This document shows, one piece after another, positions 52,192 to 60,467 of a DNA stretch of 64,000 nucleotides. The translations under genes were made by a program, and so were the position numbers. Source of the DNA: Streptomyces griseiscabiei (GTDB lineage Bacteria > Actinomycetota > Actinomycetes > Streptomycetales > Streptomycetaceae); assembly GCF_020010925.1 (NCBI RefSeq), contig NZ_JAGJBZ010000002.1, forward strand, positions 2,170,001 to 2,234,000, read 5' to 3'. Numbering within the stretch: the stretch's first letter is position 1; every line of letters starts with the position of its first letter. The notes below the pieces were generated by a model, which was given only the letters and a program-made list of their open reading frames with translations, was not told where the DNA came from and searched no databases.

Positions 52192-53544
52192 ATGGGGGTG
52201 GTCGCCGTGGCGATCCGCACATTCGGACCCAACGCCGTCGACTGGGAAGAGCGCGTCGATCTGGACCGGCTCCGCAAGGAGCGTCTGGCCCGCCTGCACA
52301 CCGCACTGAACGGCTCCTCCCTCGGCGCCGTCCTCACCTTCGACTTCGCCAACATCCGCTATATGTCCGCCACCCATATCGGCACCTGGGCGATGGACAA
52401 GCTGATCCGCTTCGCCCTCCTCGTCCGCGGCGGTGAACCGGTCGTCTGGGACTTCGGCTCGGCCGCCCGCCACCACCAGCTGTACAACCCGTGGCTGGAC
52501 CACGGGAACGGCAAGGAGGGCGGCCCGCCGAGCGGCGCCCGCGCCGGTATCTCCACCCTCCGGGGCGCCTTCCACCCGGACGCCGGGATCGCCGCCGACG
52601 TGGCCGCGAAGATCGCCGCCGAACTGCGCGAACACGGCCTGGCGGACGCGCCGTTGGGCGTCGACATCGTCGAGATGCCGATCCTGGCCGCGCTGCGCGC
52701 CGAGGGCATCGACGTCGTCGACGGCCAGCAGGTCTTCCTCGCCGCCCGCCGCACCAAGACCCGCGACGAGATCTCCCTGCTCACCCAGGCGTGCTCGATG
52801 GTCGACGCCGCGTACGAGGAGCTGTACGGCTTCCTGCGCGCCGGCGTACGCGAGAACGAGTGCGTGGGGCTCGTCAGCAAGGTCCTCTACGACCTGGGCA
52901 GCGAGTACGTCGAGGGCGTCAACGCCATCTCGGGGGAGCGCTGTTCACCCCACCCGCACGTCTACAGCGACCGACTGATCCGCCCCGGCGACCCCGCCTT
53001 CTTCGACATCCTGCACAGCCACCTCGGCTACCGCACCTGCTACTACCGCACCTTCGCCGTCGGCAGCGCCTCGACCGCCCAGCGCGACGCCTACGTCCGC
53101 TGCCGCGAGTACATGGACGCCGCCATCGCCCTGGTCCGCCCCGGCGCGACCACCGCCGACATCGTCGAAGTCTGGCCGCGCGCCCAGGAGTTCGGGTTCC
53201 CCGACGAGACGGCCGCCTTCGCGCTGCAGTACGGCCACGGCGTCGGCCTGTCGATCTGGGAGAAGCCGATCTTCAGCCGTCTCGTCTCCCTCGACCACCC
53301 CGAAGTCCTCGAAGAGGGCATGGTGTTCGCCCTGGAGACGTACTGGCCGGCCGCCGACGGCTGGTCCGCCGCCCGCATCGAGGAGGAGATCGTCGTCACC
53401 GCCGACGGCTGCGAGGTCATCACCAAGTTCCCCGCCGAGGAACTCCTCGTGGCCGGCCGCCGCTACTGGACGGTCGACGGCCCCCTGAACACCCGCCGCG
53501 AGGCCCAGTCCCACCTCAACACCCGCCCGAACGGGGGCACATGA
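52192..53544 (+). CDS. M24-fold (creatinase/Xaa-Pro peptidase-like) protein with altered metal site
   Basis: About 450 residues. An N-terminal creatinase-like domain (LHTALNGSSLGAVLTFDFANIRYMSATHIGTWAMDKLIRF) is followed by the pita-bread domain (RRTKTRDEISLLTQACSMVDAAY to VVTADGCEVITKFPAEEL). Metal ligands: Asp in AFFDILHS (D272), His in GHGVGLSIWEKP, Glu in ALETYWP and Glu in RIEEEIVV are present. The second Asp, normally 11 residues after the first, is Cys (C283, YRTCYYRTF). A plain dinuclear aminopeptidase is therefore doubtful; creatinase-type hydrolases and the DMSP lyase DddP are relatives with changed chemistry. Start may be ATG 52192, GTG 52189 or GTG 52207. Coupled to the next gene (ATGA). 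Confidence 0.85.
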   Translation: MGVVAVAIRTFGPNAVDWEERVDLDRLRKERLARLHTALNGSSLGAVLTFDFANIRYMSATHIGTWAMDKLIRFALLVRGGEPVVWDFGSAARHHQLYNPWLDHGNGKEGGPPSGARAGISTLRGAFHPDAGIAADVAAKIAAELREHGLADAPLGVDIVEMPILAALRAEGIDVVDGQQVFLAARRTKTRDEISLLTQACSMVDAAYEELYGFLRAGVRENECVGLVSKVLYDLGSEYVEGVNAISGERCSPHPHVYSDRLIRPGDPAFFDILHSHLGYRTCYYRTFAVGSASTAQRDAYVRCREYMDAAIALVRPGATTADIVEVWPRAQEFGFPDETAAFALQYGHGVGLSIWEKPIFSRLVSLDHPEVLEEGMVFALETYWPAADGWSAARIEEEIVVTADGCEVITKFPAEELLVAGRRYWTVDGPLNTRREAQSHLNTRPNGGT

Positions 53545-54581
53545 TGGCCGACGGCCTGGACGACCTGGCGGACCCACGGGCCACGAGGGGCACCGCCGAC
53601 ATCGACGACACCGTGGACGCGGACGAACTCCTCGCGCTCTACGAGCAGATGGCCCTGATCCGCCGCACCGAGAAGGCCGCCCACGACCTGTTCCTCTCCG
53701 GCCTCGTCAAGGGCACCACCCATCTCGCCGCCGGACACGAGGCCGTCGCCGTCGGCGCGAGCGCCGCCCTGCGCCCCGACGACTACGTCTTCGCCACCTA
53801 CCGGGGCCACCACCACGCCCTCGCCCGGGGCGCGACCCCCGAGGAGTGCCTCGCCGAACTCATGAGCAGGGCAACGGGGTTGTGCCGGGGCAAGGGCGGC
53901 TCGATGCACCTCACGAAGGCCTCGGTCGGCATGCTCGGCTCGTACGCGATCGTCGGCGCCCATCTCCCCATGGCCGTGGGCGCCGCCTGGTCCGCCCGGC
54001 TGCGCGGCTCCGGGCAGATCGCGGTGGCCTTCTTCGGCGACGGCGCCACCAACATCGGTGCCTTCCACGAGGCGCTCAACCTGGCGGCCGTGTGGAAGCT
54101 GCCGGTGCTCTTCGTCTGCGAGAACAACCTGTACATGGAGTACACGCCCATCGCCGACGTCACCGCCGTGCCCCGGCCCGCCGCCGACCGCGCGCCCGCC
54201 TACGGCATCGACGGCGAGGTCGTCGACGGCAACGACGTGGTGCTGGTGCGCGACGCGGTGGCGCGCCTCGCGGACCGGGCCCGGGCGGGAGACGGGCCCG
54301 GTCTGCTGGAGGCGCGGACCTACCGGCACTACGGGCACAGCCGCGCCGACCCGGCCACCTACCGGCCTGCCGACGAGGTCGAGCACTGGCTGAAGCACGA
54401 CCCGCTCGATCTGGCGCGGGCCCGGCTCGCCGCCCTCGGCGAGTCCACCCTCGACGCCGACGCCCGCGTGGAGCGGACCGTGAGCGAGGCCGTCGACGCG
54501 GCCAAGGGCGCGCCCGGCCCCGACCCCGCCGAGGCGCTGACCGACGTATGGGCCGACGGAGGTGCCGTATGGCGGACGTGA
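53541..54581 (+). CDS. Thiamine-diphosphate dehydrogenase E1 component, alpha subunit
   Basis: 346 residues, E1-alpha of the acetoin/2-oxoacid dehydrogenase type. IRRTEKAAHDLFLSGLVKGTTHLAAGHEAVAVG, YRGHHHALARG, GKGGSMHL, and the Mg-TPP motif GDGATNIGAFHEALNLAAVWKLPVLFVCENN; then RTYRHYGHSRADPATYR. The HSRADP sequence is typical of acetoin dehydrogenases and plain E1s without regulatory serines. No E2 or E3 gene in the operon, so the acyl acceptor must come from elsewhere. ATG overlaps the M24 stop. Confidence 0.93.
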   Translation: MMADGLDDLADPRATRGTADIDDTVDADELLALYEQMALIRRTEKAAHDLFLSGLVKGTTHLAAGHEAVAVGASAALRPDDYVFATYRGHHHALARGATPEECLAELMSRATGLCRGKGGSMHLTKASVGMLGSYAIVGAHLPMAVGAAWSARLRGSGQIAVAFFGDGATNIGAFHEALNLAAVWKLPVLFVCENNLYMEYTPIADVTAVPRPAADRAPAYGIDGEVVDGNDVVLVRDAVARLADRARAGDGPGLLEARTYRHYGHSRADPATYRPADEVEHWLKHDPLDLARARLAALGESTLDADARVERTVSEAVDAAKGAPGPDPAEALTDVWADGGAVWRT

Positions 54582-55549
54582 TCACCTACCGCGAGGCGGT
54601 CGCCGAGGGCCTGGCCCGGGAGATGCGCCGCGACCCGACCGTGGTGTGCCTGGGCGAGGACATCGCCGAGGCCGGGGGAGTGTTCAAGACGACCGTCGGG
54701 CTGCTGAAGGAGTTCGGGCCGGAGCGGGTGTGGGACACGCCCATCTCCGAACAGGCCATCGTGGGCGCGGCGATGGGCGCCGCGATGACCGGGATCCGCC
54801 CGGTCGCCGAGATCATGTTCTCCGACTTCCTGGCCTGTTGCTGGGACTACCTCGCCAACGAGATACCGAAAGTACGCTATATGACGGGCGGTCAGGTCAC
54901 CGTCCCGCTCGTCGTCCGCACCGCCAACGGCGGCGGCCTCGGCTTCGGCGCCCAGCACTCGCAGTCCACCGAGAACTGGGCGCTCACCGTCCCCGGCCTG
55001 AAGATCGCGGCACCCTCGACCCCGGCCGACGTCATCGGCATGATGGCCGCCGCCGTCCGCAGCGACGACCCGGTGGTCTTCTTCGAGCACAAGGCCCTCC
55101 TCGCCACCAAGGGCCCGCCCCCGCCACCGGACCACGTGGTCGAGCTGGGCCGCGCCCGCATCGTCCGCGAGGGCGGCGACATCACCCTCGTCGCGCTCGC
55201 AGCCATGGTCCCCGTCGCCCTCGAAGCCGCCCGGCGGCTGGCCGAGGAGGGCGTCGAGGCCGAGGTGATCGACCTGCGCGGACTGATCCCGCTGGACACG
55301 GCCACCGTGCTCGCCTCGCTCGCCCGGACCTCGCGGCTGGTGACCGTCGAGGAGAACCCGTACCAGGGCGGCTGGGGCGCGACCCTCGTCTCCGTCGTCG
55401 CCGACGAGGGCTTCGGCCTGCTGGACGCGCCGGTCCGGCGGGTGGCGGGGGAGTGCGTACCGCTGCCGTTCGCCGACACCCTGGAGGAACGGGTCGTGCC
55501 CACCGTCGGCCGGGTCATGAGGACGGTCCGCGACCTCGCCGCATACTGA
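54569..55549 (+). CDS. Thiamine-diphosphate dehydrogenase E1 component, beta subunit
   Basis: 326 residues. VITYREAVAEGLAREMRRDPTVVCLGEDIAEAGGVFKTT with the conserved Glu that activates TPP, PISEQAIVGAAMGAAMTGIRPVAEIMFSDF, and the C-terminal transketolase domain VEAEVIDLRGLIPLDTATVLASLARTSRLVTVEE. Pairs with the alpha subunit encoded just upstream; the genes overlap by 13 nt. Substrate is probably a 2-oxo acid or acetoin-like intermediate formed by the preceding or following enzymes (inference). Confidence 0.94.
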   Translation: MADVITYREAVAEGLAREMRRDPTVVCLGEDIAEAGGVFKTTVGLLKEFGPERVWDTPISEQAIVGAAMGAAMTGIRPVAEIMFSDFLACCWDYLANEIPKVRYMTGGQVTVPLVVRTANGGGLGFGAQHSQSTENWALTVPGLKIAAPSTPADVIGMMAAAVRSDDPVVFFEHKALLATKGPPPPPDHVVELGRARIVREGGDITLVALAAMVPVALEAARRLAEEGVEAEVIDLRGLIPLDTATVLASLARTSRLVTVEENPYQGGWGATLVSVVADEGFGLLDAPVRRVAGECVPLPFADTLEERVVPTVGRVMRTVRDLAAY

Positions 55550-55603
55550 CTCCCCTGACTGATCGTCAGCTTTCATACGGACCCACCTCTGGGAGGAACG
55601 GCG

Positions 55604-56965
55604 ATGACCAAACGGATGCTCCTGCGCTCGGGCCATGTCGTCACGATGGACCCGGTCATCGGCGACCTGCCCGAGGGCGACGTCCTCATCGAGGACGGCA
55701 CGATCACGGCCGTCGCGCCCGCGATCGACGCGGACGTGGACGCCGAGGTGCTCGACATGACCGGCCGTATCGTCATCCCCGGCTTCGTCGACACCCACCG
55801 CCACACCTGGGAGGCGCCGATCCGCGGCTGCGCCCCCGACGCCACCCTCGACGACTACTTCGTCGACGTCCTCGACACCTTCGCGCCCGTCTACACCCCC
55901 GAGGACGTGTACGCGGGCAACCTCGCCGGCACCCTGGAGTGCCTCAACGCGGGCATCACCACCCTCGTCGACTGGTCGCACATCAACAACACGCCCGAGC
56001 ACCCCGACGCCGCGATCCAGGCGCTGCGGGAGACCGGCATCCGCGCCCAGTACGCGTACGGCAGCGCCAACACCTCCCTCGCCGACTACTGGTTCGACAG
56101 CAAGATCGCGGTCCCCGGCGACGACGTACGCCGGATCCGTGCCGAGCACTTCACCTCCGACGACGGTCTGCTGACCATGGGGCTGGCCACCCGGGGCCCC
56201 GGCTTCTGCACGAACGACGTGGTCACCCAGGAGTGGGCCCTCGCCCGTGAACTGGGCATCCCGATCACCGTCCATGTCGCCATGGGCCGCCTCGCCGGAC
56301 GCTTCGGCATGGTCAGACAGCTGCGCGATCTGGGACTGCTCGGCCCCGACACGACCTACGTCCACTGCTGTCACCTCAGTGAGGACGAGTGGCGCATGGT
56401 GGCCGACAGCGGCGGCACGGTGTCCATCGCCGCCCAGGTGGAGACCCAGATGGGCCACGGCTGGCCGCCCGTGATGCAGGCGATCGAGCACGGGCTGCGG
56501 CCGTCCCTGAGCATCGACGTCGTCACCACCGTCCCCGGCGACATGTTCACCCAGATCAGGGCCGCCTTCGGCGCGGAACGCGGCCGGGTCAACGCCGACT
56601 GCTGGCACGCCAACCTGCCCGTCCCGAACACCATGCTGACGGCCCGTCGGATGCTGGAGATCGCCACCGTCAACGGCGCCCATGTGGCCGGACTGGAGGA
56701 CCGCACCGGCTCCCTCACCCCCGGCAAACGGGCGGACATCGTCGCCCTCGACGCCACCGCCCTCAACATGGCACCCGTGCACGACCCGGTGGCCGCCGTG
56801 ACCCTCAGCGCCGACGTCTCCAACGTGGACACCGTCATCGTCGACGGCGTGGTCCACAAGCGCGACGGCCGGCTGCTCGCGGACACCGGCCGGGCCCGCC
56901 GCCTGGTCGAGGAGTCACGTGACCGCCTGCTCGCGGCCGTGGCGGCACGGAAGCCCGACGCATGA
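55604..56965 (+). CDS. Amidohydrolase (TRZ/ATZ, cytosine-deaminase-like)
   Basis: 453 residues. N-terminal beta-sandwich with MLLRSGHVVTMDP, metal-binding HxH in FVDTHRHTWE, then further ligand histidines in PITVHVAMG and YVHCCHLSEDE, and a catalytic Asp region LSIDVVTTVPGDM (where relatives have a D ligand). The end (LEDRTGSLTPGKRADIVALDA) is the family signature. It should deaminate or dechlorinate an amidine/guanidine-type heterocycle, or hydrolyse a cyclic amide. ATG 55604 with GGAGG upstream; stop overlaps the bicupin start. Specific substrate unknown. Confidence 0.9.
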   Translation: MTKRMLLRSGHVVTMDPVIGDLPEGDVLIEDGTITAVAPAIDADVDAEVLDMTGRIVIPGFVDTHRHTWEAPIRGCAPDATLDDYFVDVLDTFAPVYTPEDVYAGNLAGTLECLNAGITTLVDWSHINNTPEHPDAAIQALRETGIRAQYAYGSANTSLADYWFDSKIAVPGDDVRRIRAEHFTSDDGLLTMGLATRGPGFCTNDVVTQEWALARELGIPITVHVAMGRLAGRFGMVRQLRDLGLLGPDTTYVHCCHLSEDEWRMVADSGGTVSIAAQVETQMGHGWPPVMQAIEHGLRPSLSIDVVTTVPGDMFTQIRAAFGAERGRVNADCWHANLPVPNTMLTARRMLEIATVNGAHVAGLEDRTGSLTPGKRADIVALDATALNMAPVHDPVAAVTLSADVSNVDTVIVDGVVHKRDGRLLADTGRARRLVEESRDRLLAAVAARKPDA

Positions 56966-57849
56966 CCCACCACGTGATACGCCGGGCCGCCGAGATCCCC
57001 CAACTGCCTTACGACAGCGGGGGGTTCCGGCGGCAGGCGCTCATCGGCGAGACGGACGGCGCCGTGCACACCGGCTTCGGCATCTGCGAACTGCGGCCCG
57101 ACGGCACGGTCGGCGCCCACGTCCACTCCTACGAGGAGAGCTTCCACCTCCTCTCCGGCACGGCGGTCCTCGACACCCCCGAGGGCTCGTACCTCCTCGA
57201 AGAGGGCGACTACGGCCTCCTCCCGGCCGGCGTCCCGCACGCCTGGCGCGGCGCCGGGGACGCCGTCGCCCGCTGGGCCGACATGCTCGCCCCCGTGCCC
57301 CGCGCCCGCTACGGCCACGACACCCAGCCGGTGCCCGCGCTGCCGGAACGCGAGCCCGTCCGCATCGACGTACGGGACCCGCGCACCCGCTCCTTCGGGC
57401 ACTTCGAGGCCGCGCAGATGGACCCCGGGAAGCAGTCGCAGGACCTCCTCGCCCTGTCGGCGAGCATGCGGACCGCGCTGCTCGTCTACAGCGGGATCAC
57501 CGTGAAGATGATGGTGGACACCGACCTCGGGGCGGTCGCCTCGACCATGTTCATGGTCGGATACACCCCCGAAGGGGTCGCCGGCACCCACGACCACCCC
57601 TTCGAGGAGACGTATCTGATTCTCGAAGGGGTCGTCGACGCGACGTTCGACGGACGGAGTTACCGGCTCGGCGTGGGCGATGTCGCCTGGGCGGGCGCCG
57701 GTTGTGTGCACGGATTCGCCAACGCCGGTGACACACCGGTGCGTTGGCTGGAGACCCAGGCACCGCAGCCGCCGTCACGCCACTCGTACCGCTTCACCCG
57801 TGACTGGGAGTACCTGGATCGGATCCTCGGAGAGGGGGAGCGGCCATGA
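56962..57849 (+). CDS. Bicupin protein, (S)-ureidoglycine-aminohydrolase-like
   Basis: 295 residues with two cupin domains: GAHVHSYEESFHLLSGTAVLDTPEGSYLLEEGDYGLLPAGVPHAW (about residues 50-95) and AGTHDHPFEETYLILEGVVDATFDGRSYRLGVGDVAWAGAGCVHGF (about 200-250). The second has a full set of metal ligands (two His, Glu, His). YlbA/UGHY proteins, which act on ureidoglycine in purine catabolism, share this layout, but no other allantoin genes are here. Start ATG overlaps the amidohydrolase stop by 4 nt and its own stop overlaps the SDR start. Confidence 0.85.
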   Translation: MTHHVIRRAAEIPQLPYDSGGFRRQALIGETDGAVHTGFGICELRPDGTVGAHVHSYEESFHLLSGTAVLDTPEGSYLLEEGDYGLLPAGVPHAWRGAGDAVARWADMLAPVPRARYGHDTQPVPALPEREPVRIDVRDPRTRSFGHFEAAQMDPGKQSQDLLALSASMRTALLVYSGITVKMMVDTDLGAVASTMFMVGYTPEGVAGTHDHPFEETYLILEGVVDATFDGRSYRLGVGDVAWAGAGCVHGFANAGDTPVRWLETQAPQPPSRHSYRFTRDWEYLDRILGEGERP

Positions 57850-58529
57850 GCGGTGTGGTCGTCGTCGGCGGCACGTCCGGGATCGGCCGGGAGTTCGCCC
57901 GGCACCGCGCGGAACGCGGCGACGAGGTGATCCTCACCGGCCGGGACCCGGACCGTGCCGCCGCCGTCGCCAAGGAGGTCGGCGCGGCCCGCGGCCTCGC
58001 CCTCGACCTGTCCCGGCCGCACGGGATCGCCGGAGCCCTGACGGACGTCGGCCCCGTCGACCACCTGGTCCTCGCCGGTGTCTCCCGCGACCACAACCGG
58101 GTCGACGACTACGACATCGACGCCGCCCTCCACCTCGTCACCCTCAAACTCGTCGGCTACACCGAGGTCGTCCACGCCCTGCGGACCCGGCTGGACGACG
58201 ACAGCGCCGTCGTCGTCTTCGGCGGCCAGGCCAAGGAACGCCCCTACCCCGGGGCGACCACCGTCGCCACCGTCAACGCGGGCGTCACCGGCCTGGTCCA
58301 CACCCTCGCCACCGAACTCGCGCCCGTCCGCGTCAACGCCGTCCACCCGGGAGTCGTCGGCGACAGCCCCTTCTGGTCGGACAAACCCCTCGGCGCCCTG
58401 ATCGACAGGACACCGACGGGCCGCCTCGCGACCATGGGGGACGTGGTCGACGCCGTGGACTTCCTCCTCCGCAACCGCTCGGTCAACGGGATCGGCCTGA
58501 ACATCGACGGAGGCTGGCTCCTGCGCTGA
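57846..58529 (+). CDS. Atypical SDR-family oxidoreductase lacking YxxxK
   Basis: 227 residues. The Rossmann start VVVVGGTSGIGREFARHRAERGDEVILTGRD and the end VNGIGLNIDGGWLLR are classical SDR. The catalytic region is not: where SGxxxYxxSK is expected the sequence reads GGQAKERPYPGATTVATVNAGVTGLV, so the Tyr and Lys are replaced and the NNAG motif is LAGVSRDH. It may bind nucleotide without reducing a carbonyl, or use another chemistry. The N-terminal overlap (ATGA) with the bicupin gene makes it the last gene of the operon. Confidence 0.87.
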   Translation: MSGVVVVGGTSGIGREFARHRAERGDEVILTGRDPDRAAAVAKEVGAARGLALDLSRPHGIAGALTDVGPVDHLVLAGVSRDHNRVDDYDIDAALHLVTLKLVGYTEVVHALRTRLDDDSAVVVFGGQAKERPYPGATTVATVNAGVTGLVHTLATELAPVRVNAVHPGVVGDSPFWSDKPLGALIDRTPTGRLATMGDVVDAVDFLLRNRSVNGIGLNIDGGWLLR

Positions 58530-58550
58530 CCCCGAGCGGCCCCCGCACCG

Positions 58551-59036
58551 TCAGGTGTCCTCACGCGGCCAGTTCTCGGCCTCGAACATCCAGTGCTGCT
58601 TCTCCAGTTCGTAGGTGACCGAGATCAGCAGATCCTGGGTGACCTTGTCGGCCTCCTCCGTGGCGTCGATCCGCCCACGCAGCCGCCCGATCGCCGTCTC
58701 CAGCGCCTCGACCAGCAGCCGTACGACCTCGGTGTCCCGCAGCCGGCCCTCCTTCGGGCCCTGCAGCGCGCACCGCGCCGCCACGGTCTCCGGCCGTCCG
58801 TCGGGGGTGACCCCGAGCGCCGCCGCGCGTTCGGCGACCTGGTCGGCGTACGACCGTGCCGTGGACACCACCTCGTCGAGCTGGAGATGGATCGAACGGA
58901 ACCTCGGTCCCACGATGTTCCAGTGGGCCTGCTTCCCGATCAGCGAGAGTCCCAGCAGATCCACCAGGCTCTCCTGCAGCGCGTCGCCCGCGATCCGGCG
59001 GGCGGGCTCGGGAAGGGTGCTCCTCACTGTCGTCAT
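58551..59036 (-). CDS. Dps-family ferritin-like protein
   Basis: 161 residues. Dps dodecamer subunit with the inter-subunit ferroxidase motif KQAHWNIVGPRFRSIHLQLDEV (His and the following Asp/Glu on helix A) and a normal four-helix bundle ending KVTQDLLISVTYELEKQHWMFEAENWP. Stores iron and protects DNA from Fenton chemistry, or acts in spore nucleoid packing. Its ATG overlaps the WhiB stop as TGATG on the minus strand, so it is translated after WhiB. It converges with the SDR gene, 21 bp apart. Confidence 0.95.
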   Translation of the reverse strand: MTTVRSTLPEPARRIAGDALQESLVDLLGLSLIGKQAHWNIVGPRFRSIHLQLDEVVSTARSYADQVAERAAALGVTPDGRPETVAARCALQGPKEGRLRDTEVVRLLVEALETAIGRLRGRIDATEEADKVTQDLLISVTYELEKQHWMFEAENWPREDT

Positions 59037-59341
59037 CAGGCGTAACTCCTCACAGCCGTAGTCTCCTGTCGCTCCGTACGGGCGCGCGCCGCGTGCCGGG
59101 CGGCGTCGGCGCTCCCGGCCCTCCGGAGCAGGTCGGTGCGCTCCTCCTCGCCCATGCCGCCCCACACGCCGGCCGTCTGCCCGCTGTCGAGCGCCCAGTC
59201 GAGGCACTCGCGGCGCACCGGGCAGCGGGCGCAGACGCGTTTGGCGGCGGCGACGTCGTCGAGCGCCGGTCCCGTGGTGCCCACGGGGAAGAACAGTTCG
59301 GGGTCCTCTCCCACGCAGGCCGCTTTCAGCAACCACTCCAT
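59036..59341 (-). CDS. WhiB-family [4Fe-4S] transcription factor
   Basis: 101 residues. The four cluster cysteines are C9 (KAACVGEDPELFFP) and the CARCPVRREC trio, followed by the turn GVWGGMGEEER that contacts sigma factor region 4, then a basic C-terminal tail (RRAGSADAARHAARARTERQ). WhiB proteins regulate sporulation, redox or antibiotic responses with HrdB-type sigma. ATG 59341. It is co-transcribed and translationally coupled with dps, a rarely seen pairing that hints at oxidative-stress or nitric-oxide-responsive control. Confidence 0.95.
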   Translation of the reverse strand: MEWLLKAACVGEDPELFFPVGTTGPALDDVAAAKRVCARCPVRRECLDWALDSGQTAGVWGGMGEEERTDLLRRAGSADAARHAARARTERQETTAVRSYA

Positions 59342-59416
59342 GCGGGGCCGGGTGCCCAGGACGCATGGGGCAAAACGCGGCGTCCGGGCCGGGCGGTCCC
59401 GGTACGGCGGGTGAGC

Positions 59417-60226
59417 TCAGCGAGCCAGTACGCCGTCCACGAACTCCTTGACGTCCGCGAGCACTTCGCCCTTGTTCGTCTCGTTGAACACCTCGTGCCG
59501 AGCGCCCGCGTAGATCCGCTCGGTCCACTCGGCGCCCCGGAACTCCTCGATCCCCGTACGGCTGCCGGGCAGCGGCACGATCCGGTCGTCGTCGCCGTGC
59601 AGCCACAGCAGCGGGAGCGGACCGACCGACCCGCTCTTGGAGATCGTCTCCAGGGAGTGGTCGATGGCCTCCAGCGTCGGCCGCTTGAACGGGCCGTGCC
59701 ACACCAGCGGATCGTTCGCGTACGTGGCGCCGACCGCCATGTCCCGCGAGAGCAGCTTCGGATCGAGCGGCACCTCGGGCACCTCCGGCGACGCGAGCAG
59801 GACCCGCAACGGCGCCCAGATCCCGATCAGCGGCCCGGACAGCACCACCGCGGCGAGCCCGGCGCCGTACCGCTGGGCGTAGCGCGCCCCGATCAGACCG
59901 CCCATCGAGTGGCCGATCAGCACCACAGGCAGCCCCGGATACGCGGCCCGCGCCAGCACCTCCACGGCGTGCACGTCGGTGACCACGGCCTCGAAGTCCT
60001 CGATCAGCACCCGCTCGCCCGCCGACCTGCCGTGCCCCATGTGATCGGGGCCGAACACCGCCGCGCCGTGCCGCACCAGGGCATCGGCCACATGCTCGTA
60101 CCGGCCGATGTGCTCCCCGTAGCCGTGCACCAGGAGCACCACGTACCGCGCCCCCTCGCACGGCCATTCCCGTGCGGTGACACCGCCCCGCGTACCGGCG
60201 AAGCTGTGCTCGCGCGAGTCGGCCAT
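59417..60226 (-). CDS. Alpha/beta hydrolase, monoacylglycerol-lipase-like
   Basis: 269 residues from ATG 60226 (GGAGGAG 4 nt upstream). Hydrolase_4 (serine aminopeptidase S33) pattern: VVLLVHGYGEHIGRYEHVADAL, PDHMGHGRSAGERV, nucleophile elbow GHSMGG (Ser), acid LWLHGDDDRIVP (Asp) and late His in AGARHEVFNE. Fits bacterial monoacylglycerol lipases and lysophospholipases. No signal peptide. The frame continues to 60388, but that part is not conserved. Acts on an acyl glycerol or similar ester (inference). Confidence 0.93.
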   Translation of the reverse strand: MADSREHSFAGTRGGVTAREWPCEGARYVVLLVHGYGEHIGRYEHVADALVRHGAAVFGPDHMGHGRSAGERVLIEDFEAVVTDVHAVEVLARAAYPGLPVVLIGHSMGGLIGARYAQRYGAGLAAVVLSGPLIGIWAPLRVLLASPEVPEVPLDPKLLSRDMAVGATYANDPLVWHGPFKRPTLEAIDHSLETISKSGSVGPLPLLWLHGDDDRIVPLPGSRTGIEEFRGAEWTERIYAGARHEVFNETNKGEVLADVKEFVDGVLAR

Positions 60227-60467
60227 GACTCCTCCAACCACGTCGGGGAAGGTACCCGGGGGATCTTGCCAGCCCGTCGGACGATGGTCCATGGGCCGTC
60301 CCGGGCGAAAGCCCGAACCTGTGAGCGAGAGATCGACCCTCCGGGTGGCGCCCGCACCTGGCGGCGTCAGGGGCGCCGACGAGGGCATGGGTGGGGGGCC
60401 GTGGCAGGGTCAACTGGCGAGACGGTCCTGTCGCGCGCCGATAGGTGCGCCTAGCATCGGTCTCCGC

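Noticed and set aside
52189..53544. Naming the M24-fold protein a DMSP lyase (DddP) because of the sulphur cluster next door
   Set aside because: DddP keeps a distinct set of metal ligands, and the M24 gene belongs to the neighbouring operon with its own regulator. Fold similarity alone does not support the reaction.
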